The notes below the pieces were generated by a model. It was not told the origin of the DNA and did no database searches. It saw only the letters and a list, made by a program, of their open reading frames with translations. Below, piece by piece: positions 52,601 to 63,200 of a stretch of DNA of 64,000 nucleotides. Positions within the stretch are counted from its first letter, which is position 1. Every line of letters starts with the position of its first letter. Source of the DNA: Streptomyces sp. GSL17-111 (lineage in GTDB: Bacteria; Actinomycetota; Actinomycetes; Streptomycetales; Streptomycetaceae); NCBI RefSeq assembly GCF_037911585.1, contig NZ_JBAJNS010000001.1, positions 5,193,501 to 5,257,500 of the forward strand, read 5' to 3'. Both the position numbers and the translations under genes were made by a program.

Positions 52601-54252
52601 TGGACCCGCAGCAGCGCATGATGCTGGAGACGGCCTGGAAGGCGGTGGAGGACGCCGGTCATCGCCCCGCCGACCTGCGCGGCACCCGCACCGGCGTCTT
52701 CATCGGGGCCACCTCCCACGACTACGACTGGGCCCTCCACCGGGCCGGCCGCCACCGCGAGGGGCACGTCGTCAGCGGCAACGGGCACTGTCTCATCGCC
52801 AACCGGGTCTCCTACCAGCTCGACCTGCGCGGGCCGAGCGAAGCGGTCGACACCGCCTGCTCCAGCTCGCTGACGGCGCTGCACCGCGCGGTCCGTGCGG
52901 TGCGGGGCGGCGAGTGCGACGCGGCCCTGGTCGGCGGCGTGCACCTGTTCCTCACGGCCGACCTCTTCGTCGCCCTGGGCCAGTTGGGCATCATGTCGCC
53001 CGACGGCCGGTGCGCCGCGTTCGATCGGCGGGCCAACGGCATGGTGCGCGGCGAGGCCTCGGTCGCGGTGCTGGTCAAGCCGCTCTCCCGGGCGCTCGCC
53101 GACGGCGACACGGTGTACGCCCTGGTACGCGGCAGCGGCGTGTCGCACGGCGGGGGCGGTCACATGGACTCGCTCATGATGCCCAACCCCGCGGCCCAGG
53201 CGGAGCTGATCTCCTCCGTCCACCGGGACGCCGGGGTCGACCCCCGCACCATCAGCTACATCGAGGCCCACGGCACCGGGACGGAGGTGGGGGACCCGAT
53301 CGAGGTCCGGGGCCTGCGCCGGGCCTTCACCGGGTCGGACGGCGCCGCCGGTCCCGGCGACCACACGCCGTGGTGCGGCCTGGGCACCGTCAAGTCCAAC
53401 GTGGGGCACACCGAGGCCGCCGCCGGGCTGACGGGCGTGGTCAAGACCGTGCTGGCGCTGCGGCACCGGCAGCTCCCGCCCACGCTGCACTACACCGAAC
53501 CGAACCCCCTGCTCGACCTCGACGACAGCCCGTTCTTCGTCGTCGACCGCCTCACTCCGTGGACCACCGAGGACGGCGTCCCGCGCCGCGCGGGCGTGAG
53601 CGCCTTCGGACTCGGCGGCACCAACGCCCACGTGCTGCTGGAGGAGTTCGTCGACCCCCGGACGGCCGGGGACCGGGCGCCGGACGGCCCCTGGATCGTG
53701 CCGCTGTCGGCCCGGACGGCCGAAGGGCTCCGGGACCAGGCCCGGCAGCTCCACGCCTTCCTGGCGGAGCGGCGCACCGGTCCTGCGGCGGAGGAGCGGC
53801 CGTCCCTACGGGACCTGGCGCACACCCTGTGGGTGGGCCGCGACGCGATGCCGCACCGCCTGGCGGTCCTGGCCGCGACGGAGGAGGAGCTGGCGGCCTC
53901 CCTGCACCGGTACACGGCGGGCACCCCCGATCCGGACGTGCTCGGCGCACCCCCGGCCGCCGCGTCCGACCCGGCCCCCGACCCGGAGCGGGCCGCCCTC
54001 CGCGAGGCCGCCCGGCGCTGGGTCGACGGGGGAGCACCGTGGAGCCCCGCCGGGGGGTGGCGGGCCGCGCGCCGCGTGCCCCTGCCGACCTACCCCTTCG
54101 CCGCGACGCGGTACTGGGCGCACCCCCTGGACGGCACCCCCGCACCCGGGGACCGCGACGGGGAGGAGCGGCTGACCGACCTGCTCGGCGCACTGGAGAG
54201 CGGACGGATCTCGGTCGTGGAAGCCGAACGGTTGATGGAAGGTGTGCTGTGA
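43621..54252 (+). CDS. Trans-AT PKS, PksB: DH-ACP, KS4(0)-KR-ACP, KS5-MT-ACP, KS6
   Basis: The protein is about 3543 aa. ATG 43621 is preferred because the GGAGGA at 43603-43608 is too close to ATG 43609 (which would overlap the pksA stop). Domains: DH-like (1-300; DH with His33, HPAVLD second motif) then ACP4 (Ser382). KS4 (490-930; Cys663 present, but Gln798 in EAQASST in place of His; His838 kept) is followed by KR3 (1337-1585) and ACP5 (Ser1645). KS5 (1748-2170; Cys1916) is followed by a C-methyltransferase (2350-2715; LEIGGGTGG) and ACP6 (Ser2797). KS6 (2911-3340; Cys3080) ends the protein, then a C-terminal docking helix pair (LTDLLGALESGRISVVEAERL). No AT is present. DH and KR lie on opposite sides of the non-elongating KS4, a dehydrating bimodule-like arrangement. 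The stop overlaps pksC (GTGA). Confidence 0.93.
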   Translation: MAENPRAEHPLAPLAGRRTATTVHAEDEAVRDHLVHTVPVLPGVFLLDLVLRLVGRAGIDPATVELRRIVFRAPVLGTPDGRRVEVVVAEDAPGPGLPVTVRSRPGDRDPSRADWEVNCTAELHPLPAPAAARPRVDVAGLTDTTRDTVDVADLYGFVRERLDIDHRGFMKASGTVHVAAGEALARMRLAAEAEPYLDHFHVHPAVLDFATLVPMLLFRETERRSADHPFIPIYIDRFHATHGVGPENLVQVPGPVGGRLDAELFDADLRICSPDGTVVAEILGFRAKRVRSAELITGRLGSPDAPDAASAPTASAPAAPAPAAVPAPPAPPPPSSDAPDAPDAPDAPDALDALGALVAARLGRPHGSVDPDLGFYDHGLTSVDLLGIAGELEERIGSPLYPTLLFEYPTVRALADHLRDQGHERALTASAEHGPRAETDGPPAPEPAPTAPHPPTAPAAPPRVPVAPPAATHTSGPDGAAHRPSAAPADEPLAIVGLAGRYPGARNPDELWEVLTEGRDCVTEVPAERWDRRRHHVPSSGDPDGPGPWGAFCEGVAEFDAGFFHIPADRARLMDPHERLFLETAWAALEDAGHTPEGLAAQTGGGVGVFAGQMWNDYQLLGLEHLHEHADAGPAGSWASDLANRVSYAFDFQGPSLTVDTACSAALTALHLAGESIRRGECRAALVGGVNLSLHPYKYLRLARLGLLSPTGRCRPFARDADGYVPGEGVGAVVVRPLADALASGDPVHAVIRGSGMRHSGRTGGYSVPSPEAQARVVAAALADAGVSPRTIGYVEAQASSTTLGDQIEIEALSSVYAAHTEDREYCAVGSVKGSIGHLEAAAGVAGLTKLLLALRHRTIPPGPDTGEVNPALRLDQTPFYLPRTARHWPEPVEPDTGRPAPRRAALSAFGAGGANVHLIVEEYRKPVRDLGPTAPRPLAVPVSARTPERLRVLAQRLAAHLRDCPGLRLADVAHTLRHGRRPMEHRAALVTADLGELASGLEALATGQEPACPTRRGRVAPGAAVAGEPPHDVHAAAGEDALAAAWAAGTLAAWPSDDSAVRVPLPTYPFARERHWLDEPAPPARSGSPRPSGAPAVNAARTLVLAPRWHARALPPDAHRPDAFARALLVVLDTDDGRVEALRAHVRRVVQVRPAMAYARTSADGFEIDPGEEEHYRALAAALREEGEEPDALLHLWGLRAEASPPPGDAGAVLSMLLLCRTWLLGRTDTLPVLHAHTADGESPAQAAVGGLARSVRLEQPRLAVTTVRFDAGPRDVSTLLSEAVAARTAPDAPVEVRHTRTGRTVLAFEPLDPAPALPAEPPAGPRPQVPLARDGGTYLITGGAGGLGRHTARLLAESARVSLALLGRSAPDAATEAAVAELEALGARALYVRADLADGAALRRALTEVTTRLGPLTGVIHSAGIVDDALLVNKDRAAAARVLAPKVRGTANLDAATADADLDYFLMFSSVASVLGNPGATDYSAANRHLDAFAVWREERRRAGERRGRTTAVNWPLWRDGGMSVDAAVRDRVLARTGSSPLETADALALLRTVLGRDEPQVVVVHGDRARLLGHFDVIGATEATGDARAADPAATEVGRTEVLSRTEEYLTAAVARLLDHRDPGAARSTHRASGFLELGLTSVDVVELVRGLSRELGRDLPPTALFRYPDIGALAAHLVDAYGQEVRTWLSAGPTPEPEPTASAEAAPAPASVPAPTSAGPGAEAPRRAARAVPTSSGGSGAEQPVAIIGMAGRFPGSRDVDGFWADLLAGRDLVSEVPADRWDHRLHHDPTGTRPHGTDCGHGAFLDDVARFDAEFFGVPRAEAEGMDPQTRLLLEVLYETAEDAGVAARLRGSSTGCFVGRCFNDYDLEMLVRGRPPGAHDVTGTSVAMSANRASYVFDLSGPSSVVDTACSSSLYALHLAVSAVRRGECAMAFAAGTNLILSPQHYLRSSALGALSPSGRCHAFDARADGYVPGEAVTAVLVKPLEQALADGDPVYGVVRAVAVNHGGRAGSITAPNPARQTDLLLRAWSEAGIDPATLTYLEAHGTGTALGDPVEVDGAVAALRRHTARTGFCALGSAKGHLGHTEGAAGLVGVVKTLLSMRHGTIPAMPSFATPNPLCALDGGPLYINTEPVPWDRVGDEPRRAGVSSFGFGGAYAHAVLEEPPPRDVPAVVPGPLVFPFSAHNEDALRARLADHLEFLRERPRLRLDQVAATLRTGREALPFRAAVVAETRARLLAGLEHCLAAPRIGGRAVDLGDPAAAEARTAAEDWVRGGSADLPAPGPQPPRVPLPVYPFAGRTYWFAPAPDAPPPATPASATTPPEQDAPVPGDALPAHRAEPADDTASAVRAVERLVARSPFSGRRAAAGMDRVDDLLRRWCRQLLGGGRDTPPTAEELRSRLADEERYGRLADALAALIARAPAEPGARTGGPAAQARLVEEADALAADHPELAPWIDLIKVCLPRLPEFLAGEADALEVFFAPDHPDLLLRIYDGNAVADHHNEIVARLVAEQVRSLRERRPEEPVRLLEIGGGTGGTTRRLLEALADHGDGVHYVFSDVSPAFLPAARKRFADTPVSFECRVLDLDRDPEEQGFEASGVDVVIAANSVHATRSMAGSLGRVRRLLAPGGIVVLEELVRNRDCMTAMIGPLPGYWSSVDPGVRLPDSPFLDVAGWRRALREQGFERTWALGAPDLAEDEFDNAVLVSRVPAAPAARPEPVLAAPVPEVAPDPVPEVVPAPAPAPAAPAEPVTAGPEEVTERLRTVFARFFGLAEEAVTPDAPFDSYGMDSLSAIQLIRSLEPEFGKLPKVLLFEHPTLASLARYLVEHAPAPSRTGPPEERPAATAEPSGPTAEPSGPTAEPSDLSGREVSVPAPTSAAPDGTRAPARPQPAPARAGGGAEDDPVAIVGLAGRFARSPDVRTWWRHLRDGVHLVEEIPAERFDWREVFGDPHRSPGTVNSRWGSFIEGVDRFDADFFGMTPMEAELMDPQQRMMLETAWKAVEDAGHRPADLRGTRTGVFIGATSHDYDWALHRAGRHREGHVVSGNGHCLIANRVSYQLDLRGPSEAVDTACSSSLTALHRAVRAVRGGECDAALVGGVHLFLTADLFVALGQLGIMSPDGRCAAFDRRANGMVRGEASVAVLVKPLSRALADGDTVYALVRGSGVSHGGGGHMDSLMMPNPAAQAELISSVHRDAGVDPRTISYIEAHGTGTEVGDPIEVRGLRRAFTGSDGAAGPGDHTPWCGLGTVKSNVGHTEAAAGLTGVVKTVLALRHRQLPPTLHYTEPNPLLDLDDSPFFVVDRLTPWTTEDGVPRRAGVSAFGLGGTNAHVLLEEFVDPRTAGDRAPDGPWIVPLSARTAEGLRDQARQLHAFLAERRTGPAAEERPSLRDLAHTLWVGRDAMPHRLAVLAATEEELAASLHRYTAGTPDPDVLGAPPAAASDPAPDPERAALREAARRWVDGGAPWSPAGGWRAARRVPLPTYPFAATRYWAHPLDGTPAPGDRDGEERLTDLLGALESGRISVVEAERLMEGVL
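44626..44690 (+). repeat. 9-bp microrepeat in a PksB linker
   Basis: About six imperfect copies of a 9-bp unit (GCGCCGGAC) encode (Asp-Ala-Pro/Leu)n ahead of ACP4. It is a linker expansion, not a domain. Confidence 0.65.
52178..52232 (+). repeat. 21-bp tandem repeat in an inter-domain linker of PksB
   Basis: The unit GCCGAGCCGTCCGGTCCCACC occurs at 52178-52198 and 52199-52219, with a partial third copy to 52232, encoding AEPSGPT repeats between ACP6 and KS6. It is a flexible Pro-rich linker that probably grew by slippage. Confidence 0.8.
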
Positions 54253-57200
54253 ACCCGCAGGAGTCCAGGCGGAACATCCTCGAACGGCTGCGGCGCGGAG
54301 AGCTGTCCGTCGCCGAGGCGAAGGCGTTGCTCCGGACCGGGCCCCGGGACGCCGAGCCGTCCCCGCCCGGCGACGGGACGCTGGCCTGGTTCCGGCCCGG
54401 CTGGCAGCGCGGGGCGGCGGCGCCGGACGGCTCCGTCGACACCGCCCGCACGCTCCTCGTCCTCGACGGCGCCGCCGCCCGGCACCGGGAGCAGCACGGC
54501 TGGCCGACGACGGCGGCGGCCACCGTCGTGCTCGCCGACGCGGACGCCGACGCGGACGCCGACGCGGGCGGCGACGTGGACGGCGAACCGCGCCGCACCG
54601 GCCCGGGCCACCACCGGATCGGCACCGGCCGGGACGAGGACTGGGCCCGGCTGTGGCAGGAGCTCTCCGGGACGGACCCGGCGCCGAGCAGCGTGGTGCT
54701 GGTCACCGGAGCCGACCCCGAGCACTGCCTGGACGCCGTGTACCCCCTGACCCGGGCCCTCATCCGCCGACCGGGCACCGAGCGGATCACGCTGGCCTGC
54801 GTCGCCGTCGGCCCCGCACGTGAGCAGGCCGCCGACGCGCTGGGCGGGTTCTGCTCCGTCGCTGCGCAGGAGGACGGACGGCTGCGCCCGGTCGCCCTCG
54901 CCGTCGCCGACGGCCACGACCCGCTCCGTGCGGCCCTCGCCGAACTCGGAGCGTCGGACCGGCCCCTGGCGGAGGCCCGGATCGACGGCGACGGCCGCTG
55001 GGTGCGCACGATGGTCCCTGAGACGCTGCCCCTCCCCGCGCACCTCGACCTTCCCGAGCGGGGCGTCCTCCTGCTCTCCGGCGGTGCGGGCGGCATCGGG
55101 TTGGGCCTGGCCACCCAGCTGGCCCGGCACACCTCCGCCCGCCTGGTCCTGCTGGGACGCGGTGAGCTCGACGCCGAACGCCGGGCCGCCCTGGACGGGA
55201 TCGAGCGCGCCGGCGGCCGGGTCCGGCACCTGCGCGGCGACGTCACCCGCCTCGCCGACGTCCGGGCCGCCGTGGAACTGGCCCGCGCGGAGTTCGGCCC
55301 GGTGACGGGCGTCCTGCACCTCGCCGGCGTCAACGAGGACGCGTACGTCGTCAACAAGGCCCCCGGCACGCACGCCCGGGTGCTGGCCCCGAAGCTGCTG
55401 GGCGCCCGCAACCTGGACGAGGCGACCCGCGACGAACCCCTCGACCACTTCGTGCTGTTCTCCTCCATGGTCGGCTACGTCGGCCACCCCGGGCAGGGCG
55501 ACTACGCGGCGGCCGGACGGGCGCTCGGCGGCTTCGCCGCCCACCGCGCCGCGCAGGTCGCCCGGGGGCAGCGGGCCGGAACGACGGTCTCCATCGGCTG
55601 GCCCCTGTGGTCCGGCGGCGGCATGCGGTTGAGCGCGGCGGACCGGCGGGCGGTGCGCGAGCACCAGGGCATGGTGGAGATGCCACCGGAGGTCGGGCTG
55701 CGGGCGATGGCCGCCGCCCTGCGGTCCGGGGCGCCCGAACTGGTCGTCGTCCACGGTGACGCGGAGCGTGCGGGCGCCTTCGTGCGGCGGCGCCTCGACG
55801 GCGCTCGCGCCGAGCGGGCCGCCGAGGACCGCCGCCCCGACGGTAAGGCCCCCGCGCCGTCGGAGGTGGCCGAGGCGACCCGTCGCCACCTGCTCGGCCT
55901 GGTCTCCGAGCTGACCCGGATCCCGCCCGGCCGCCTGCGGGGCGACGAGGAGTTCTCCGCCCTCGGCATCGACTCGGTGATGGTCAAGCGGCTGTCCGTC
56001 GCCCTGGAGGACCGGTTCGGCGGCCTGCCCGTCACCCTGCTGTTCGACCACCGCACGGTCGACGACCTCGCCCGGTACCTGGTGGAGCACCACGCCGACG
56101 CGGCGCGCGCCCTCACCGGCCGGTCGGCCGACGCCGCGCCGCCCGAGGCCCAGGCCGCCGAACGGCCCGCGAGCCCCGACCCGGACGCCGGGCCCGGGGC
56201 GGCGCCCCGACCCGAGGCGGCGCCCACGCCCGCCCCGCCGGTTCCGGCGGCGACGCCACAGTCGACCCCGGCGACCCCGGCGCCCCCGGTCCCCGACGAC
56301 GCCGTCGCGATCGTCGGACTCGCCGGGCGCTACCCCGGGGCCGCCGACCCGGACGCCTTGTGGGACCTCCTCCTGCACGGCCGGGACGCCATCCGGGAGA
56401 TACCGCCCGACCGCTGGGACAAGGACCGCTGGGCCGACGCCGGGGACCGGCGTCCGGGCTCCAGCTACGCCCGCTGGGGCGGCTTCCTCGACGACGTCTC
56501 CCACTTCGACTCGCTCTTCTTCTCCGTGGCCCCGCGCGAGGCCCGCCGGATGGACCCGGCCGAGCGCCTGTTCCTGGAGGTGGCCTGGTCCGCGATCGAG
56601 AACGCCGGATACTCCCTGGCGCGCCTCCACCGCCTCTCCCGGGACGGTGACGAGAACGCGGTGGGCGTGTTCGTCGGCACCACCGGCATGGCCTACGACC
56701 TGGTCGCCGCCGAGGAGTGGGGCAAGGGCAACCCCGTCTCCGCCTACTCGATGGAGTTCTCGCTCGCCAATCGCCTCTCCTACCTCCTCGACGTGCACGG
56801 CCCGAGCCTGGTGGTGGACACGGCCTGCTCGGCGTCGCTGACCGCGCTCCACCTGGCCTGCGAGAGCCTGCGCCACGGCGAGTGCCGGATGGCCGTCGCC
56901 GGAGGCGCCTACCTCAACCTCCACCCGATGAAGTTCGCCATGCTCTCGGAGCAGCGGATGATGGCACCGGACGGCGTCTGCCGCCCGTTCGGCGAGGGCG
57001 CGTCCGGCTTCGTGCCCGGCGAGGGCGTCGGCGCCGTCGTCCTCAAGCCGCTGCGCGCCGCCCTGGCCGACGGGGACCACGTGCACGCGGTCATCCGGTC
57101 CACCGCCGTCCGGCACGGCGGACGCACGCACGGCTACACCGTCCCCTCACCCCGGGGCCACGCGTCCGTGATCGGGGCCGCGCTGCGCCGGGCCGGTGTC

Positions 57201-60200
57201 GACCCGCGCACCATCGGCTACGTCGAGGCCCACGGCACCGGGACCGAACTCGGCGACCCCATCGAGATCGAGGGACTGACCCGGGCCTTCGCCGCCCACA
57301 CCGCCGACCGGCGGTTCTGCGCCCTGGGGTCGGTGAAGGCCAACATCGGCCACGCCGAGGCCGCCGCCGGGATCGCCGGCCTGACCAAGATCCTCCTCCA
57401 GCTGCGGCACCGCACCCTCGCCCCGACGCTGCACAGCGATCCGCCCAACGCCCGGATCGACCTCTCCGCCACCCCGTTCCGGCTCCAGCGGGCCGCCGCG
57501 CCCTGGGAGCCGGGCCCCGGCGGCCAGCCCCGGCGCGCCGCGCTGAGCTCCTTCGGCGCCGGCGGCGCCAACGCCCACGCGGTGCTGGAGGAGTACGTAC
57601 CGGCCGCTCCCGCGTCCCAGCGCGAGGACGACCGCCCGCGGCTGGTCGTCCTGTCGGCCCGTACCCCGGATCGGCTGACGGCGATGGCCGGACGGCTCGC
57701 CCACCACCTGTCGGGCCCGAACGCGGACGGCACCCTGGCCGACATCGCCCACACCCTTCTCGTGGGGCGCGAGGCGCTGGAACACCGGCTGGCACTCGTC
57801 GTCGCCTCCGTCGGCGAACTGCGCGAGAAGCTGGACCGGTTCGTCGCCGAGGGCGAGGCGGACTTCACCGGCCGCGCCGACCCCGCGAGCCCGGGCGGTG
57901 AACGGCCCGCCACGACGGCGGACGCCTGCGCCGCCCGCCGCTGGGAGGAGGTCGCCGCACTGTGGGTGCGGGGCGCCGCGATCGACGAACGGGCGCTCAC
58001 CGAGGCGGCGGACCCCGCCCGGCCGCGGATCGTCCCCCTGCCGGGCTACCCCTTCGCCGGCCCCTCCCACTGGCCCGCCGTCCTCCCGGCGGAGCCCGGC
58101 GCCGCACCGGGACCGAGCGCCGCACCCGGCACCGCCCCGCCCCTGACGGAGACGTCCCGCACCCCGGACGGCGCCGAGTTCACCGTCGACCTGGCGCCCG
58201 GGGACCCGGTCGTCGCCGACCACCGGGTCGACGGGCGTCCCGTCCTCGCCGGGGTCGCCCACCTGGAGCTGGCCCGCGCCGCCGCCCACCGGCTGACCGG
58301 ACGGCCGATCACCGCCCTGTCCTCCGTCCGGCTGCGCGCCCCGCTGGTCGTGGACGGCACGCCCCCCACCGTCCGGGCCGTGCGGGAGGGGGACGCCGTC
58401 CTCGTCGAGATCCGCGCCGAAGGCGGTGACCGGCCCGTCGTCCACGCGACGGTCACCGCCCATCCGTCCGCGCCCGGGACGCGGGAGGAGGCGACCGCGA
58501 CCGCCCCGGCCGCCGAACACCTCGACCTCGCCGCGATCCGCGCCCGCTGCCCCCGCCGGTCCCCGGGCACCACCCTCTACGGCCGGGCCGAGGACGACGG
58601 CCTGCGCTTCGGCCCCTCCTACCGCCTCGTCGAACACCTCCACCACGGGGAGCGGGAGGCGCTCGCCGAGCTGGCCTCCCCACCGGAGGCCGCCCGCACC
58701 GGCTGGTGGCTCGAACCGGGCGTGACCGACGCCGCCCTGCACACCCTCCACGGCGCTCTGTCCGAGGTCGAGGAGCCGCCCACCCGCCCCGCCTCGATCG
58801 AGCGGATCGACCTGTGGGAGCGGCCGCACACCGCGCGCTTCGCCCATGCCCGCCTGGTCTCGGCCGACCCCGACCGGTCCACCGTGCGCTGCGACGTCAC
58901 CCTGTGCGATGCCGGGGGCCGCGCCCTGGTGCGCTTCACCGGACTCACCGTGGTGCGCCCCGCACGGGCGGCGGAGCCCGTCCCCTACTACCGGCCCGTC
59001 TGGCGCGTGGACCCGCCCGCCCCGCCGGGCGACCTGAGCCACCGGGGGCCCGTCCTCGTCCTCTCCGGCGGGCACGACCACGGACTCGGCGCCGCGCTGA
59101 CGGCCCACCACGGCGACCGGGCCCGGCTCCTCGACCTCACCGGCCTGCGCACGCCCGCCGACTACGCCCGCGTCCTGCCCGACGCCGGGGAACCCGCGAC
59201 CGTGTACTTCCTCGGCGGGGTGGAGGACCGGCGCTACTCGCCCACCGACCTCGACCACCTGGAGGACGCCCAGCGCCGCGGCTGCCTGGCCCTGTTCCAC
59301 CTGGCCCGGGCCCTGACCGAGGTGCGCCCGCGCGGCACCCGCCTCGTCGTCCTCACCAGCGACAGCCAGCAGGTCGACCCCCTGGTGCCGACCCTCAACC
59401 CGTTCGCCGCCTCGCTGCACGGCATGACCCGCACCCTCGCCCGCGAGCTGCCCTTCCTCGACACCGTCTGTCTGGACCTGGCCGGCCCGGACCTGGCGCG
59501 GGCGGCGGCGTCGGGCGACTGGGGGCACCTGCTGGCCCACGTCGCCGCCGAGCCCGCACGCCTGCCCTTCGCCGAGGTCGCCTGGCGGGAGGGCGCCCGG
59601 TTCGTCAAGCGGCTCGAACCCGCGCGTCTCCCCGAGGCCGGGCCCGAGCGGCTGCCGCTGCGCGAGAAGGGCCGCTACCTGCTGATCGGCGGGGCGGGCG
59701 GCCTCGGCCGGGTCATCGGCCGCCACCTGTCCGCCGTCCACGGCGCCCGGCTGCTGCTCGTCGGGCGCCGGGCGGAGGAGGACCTGGACCCCGCCGTCCT
59801 CGCCGACCTCCGCAGCGCCGGGGGCGAGGCCGCGTACCTGCGGGCCGACGTGACCGACCCCGACGCCCTGCGGTCGGCCGTCACCCACATGCGCGAACGC
59901 TTCGGCGGCGTCGACGGCGTCATCCACACGGCGTTCGTGCTGGCCGACCGCACCATCGCCGCCGCCGACGAGGCGACGTTCCGGGCGGCCCTCGACCCGA
60001 AGGTGCGCGGCACCGTGGCGCTCGGCGACGCGCTCAGCACCGAACCGCTGGACTTCCTGGCCCTGTTCTCGTCCGCCATCGCCCACACCGGAAACCCGGG
60101 CCAGTCCAACTACGCGGCCGGTTCCACGTTCCAGGACGCCTACGGACGCCACCTGGCCGCCCGCCTGCACTGGCCCGTCACCGTCTTCGACTGGGGGTAC

Positions 60201-63200
60201 TGGGGCGAGGAGGGCGCCGTGGCGACCGGGGAGCACCGCGCCCGGCTCGCGCGGTGGGGCGTGGCACCCCTGTCCGCCGAGGAGGGCGTCACCGCGTTCC
60301 GGCAGGGCCTGGCCGGGGGAGACGGCCACATCGTCCCGCTCAAGGCCTCGACGGCCCTGGCCGAGGTGACGCCGGTGGCCACGGAGACCGTCCACCACGC
60401 CGAACCCCCCGCCGTGTCCCTGCTCCCGGCGCTCGACGCGGCGCTGCGCGCCGAGGTCGCCGAGCGCGGCGAACCCTACGACGGGGACTACCTCGACGCC
60501 GTGGACGACTACGCTCGCCGGGCGGTGCTGACCGCCCTCACCTCGTCCCCGGGTGGGCTCGGCAGGCCGGGGGAGCGGCTCACGACGGCGGAACTCGCCC
60601 GGCGCCACCGCGTCGTGCCGCAGCGCCATCGGCTGTTCGAGGCGCTGCTCGCGGCCCTGACCCACGGCGGCCACCTCGACGCGGACGGCGAGGCGTTCCG
60701 GGTGCCGCCCGAGACGCCGGGGGCGACCGCCCCCGGCGACCTCGCGGCGGACCGCGCCGTGCTCCTGGGCCGCTTCCCCCACGTGCGGCCGCTGCTCGAA
60801 CTCCTCGACGACTGCGTGGCCGCCCTGCCCGAGGTCCTCACCGGGGCGCGAGAGGGGCTGGACGTCCTCTTCCCCGGCGGCTCGGACCGACGGGTGGCCG
60901 CCCTCTACCACGACGACCCGCGCACGCGGCACTTCAACGCCCTCAGCGCCCGCGCCGTCCGGACCGCCGTGCACGAACGGCTGCGACCCGGCCACGGAGC
61001 CGACGGCGCCCCCGTGCGCGTCCTGGAGATCGGCGCGGGGACCGGCGGGACCACCGAACCGGTGCTCGCGGCCCTGGACGCCTACGCCGACCGGCTCCAC
61101 GTGGACGTCACGGACCTCTCGGGGACCCTGGTGGGCGCCACGGGCGAACGGCTGGGCACCGGGCGGCCCCACGCCGCCTTCCGCGTCCTCGACATCGCGG
61201 GCGACCTGCACGCCCAGGGCTTCGGCGGCGACCGCTACGACGTGGTCGTCGCGACGAACGTCCTGCACGCCACGGCCGACATCCGGCGCACGCTGCGCAA
61301 CGTCGCCGCCCTCATGCGGCCGGGCGCGGTACTCGTCCTCAACGAGGCCACCCGGGTGCTGGACGGCATCACGCCCGTCTTCGGCCTCACGGACGGCTGG
61401 TGGCTCGCCCGGGACCACGAGCTGAGGCTGCCGCACTCCCCGCTGCTCGGACCGGGGGCCTGGTCGGCGCTGCTCGTCGACGCGGGCCTGCGCGGCGTCC
61501 GCCGGTTCGCCGTCGACGGCTGGTCGGACCACCGCGCGGGCCAGCACCTCCTGGTCGCCGAGCGGGGAGCCTGGCGGGAGCGCACCGCGCCCGTCCCTGC
61601 GACCGGGCCCGCCGGGCGCGACCGCCACGACGGGCCGACCCCCCGTCAGGACCCGACACCGGCCGGCCCGGAACCCCGGGCCGCCGCGCGGGAACGGGAG
61701 GTCGCCCAGCACCCGCTCGTGGAGCGTGCCGTGGAGCACCTCACCCGCCTCTACACGGAACTGCTCAGGCTCGACAGCGAGGAGCTGGACCCCGGCGCCC
61801 CGCTCACCTCCTACGGCAGCGACTCCCTCACCACCATGGAAGCGGTCGAACGGCTGGAGCGGGACCTCGGCCCGGTACCGAAGGGTCTGCTCGTCGACCG
61901 CCCGTCCGTCCGCTCGGTCGCCGAGGGGCTCGTGGAAGCGATGGGCCCGGCGCTGGCCCGGCGCTGGCCGGACGCGGCGGCGGAAGCCGCCGGGACGGGC
62001 GGCCCGCCGGCCGACGCCGGCGCCCCCGCCGACGCCCCGGAGCCCGCTCCCCGCCCGCAGGACCCGGCCGCCCGCCAGCAGGACCCCGCACCGGACGAGC
62101 CCGCCCCCCGACCCGCCGCCGCCCCCCGACCCGCCGCCGCCCGCCGGGCGGACGAGCCGATCGCCGTGGTCGGCGTCGCGGGCCGCTACCCCGGAGCGGC
62201 GGACCTCGCCACCCTCTGGGCCGGGCTGCGCGCAGGACGGCGCACCGTCGGCGAGGTGCCCCCGAGCAGGTGGGACCTGGCCGAGCACGCGGGCCCCGAG
62301 GGGGTGGCACCGGAGCGCGACGCGCAGCGCTGGGGCGGCTTTCTCGACGGCGTGGACCGGTTCGACCCCCTCCTCTTCCGCGTCTCGCCCCGCGAGGCGG
62401 AACGTATGGACCCGGCCGAACGCCTGCTGCTCGAAGTCACCTGGGAAGCGCTGGAGGACGCCGCCCTGCCCCCCTCCGCCCTGCGGGCGGCCACCACGCC
62501 CGGCGCCCCCGGCGTCGGGGTCTTCGCCGGTGTGATGCACCACCAGTACCAGCTCCTCGCGGCGGAGCAGTGGGGCCGGGGCCACCGTCCCGTCCCGGCC
62601 GCCTCGGCCTGGTCCGTCGCCAACCGGATCTCCCACACCTTCGGCTTCACCGGCCCCAGCATGGCGGTGGACACCGCGTGCTCGTCGGCGCTGACCGCCC
62701 TGCACCTGGCCTCGGTGAGCCTGCGTCAGCGGGAGTGCTCGGCGGCCGTGGTCGGCGGCGTCAACCTCATCCTGCACCCCAGCCACCACACGGCCCTGGC
62801 GGCCTCCGGCATGCTCTCGGAGGACGGTCACAGCCGGGCCTTCGACCCCGGGGCGAACGGCATCGTCACCGGGGAGGGCGTCGGCGCGCTCGTCCTCAAG
62901 CGCCTCTCGGACGCCCTGCGCGACGGCGACCGGGTGCACGCCTGCGTCCTCGGCTCCGCCCTCAACGCCGACGGCCCCTCCGACGGCTACGGCGTGCCCA
63001 GCACGACGGCCCAGGTCGCGGTGATCCGCCGGGCGCTGCACGCCGCGGGCGTGGAGCCGGACTCCGTCCAGTACGTCGAGGCCCAGGCGACGGGCTCACC
63101 GGTCGGCGACCCGGTGGAGCTGGCCGCGCTGCGCCGCGCCTACGGTCTGGACGGCCGACGGCGGCTCGACGTCGGCTCCGTCAAGCCCAACACCGGCCAC

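Noticed and set aside
43615..53754. 3379-aa open frame on the minus strand inside pksB
   Set aside because: Same reason: a mirror of the pksB frame with no domain of its own.
57147..63041. 1964-aa minus-strand open frame within pksC
   Set aside because: Antisense shadow of the same PKS gene.
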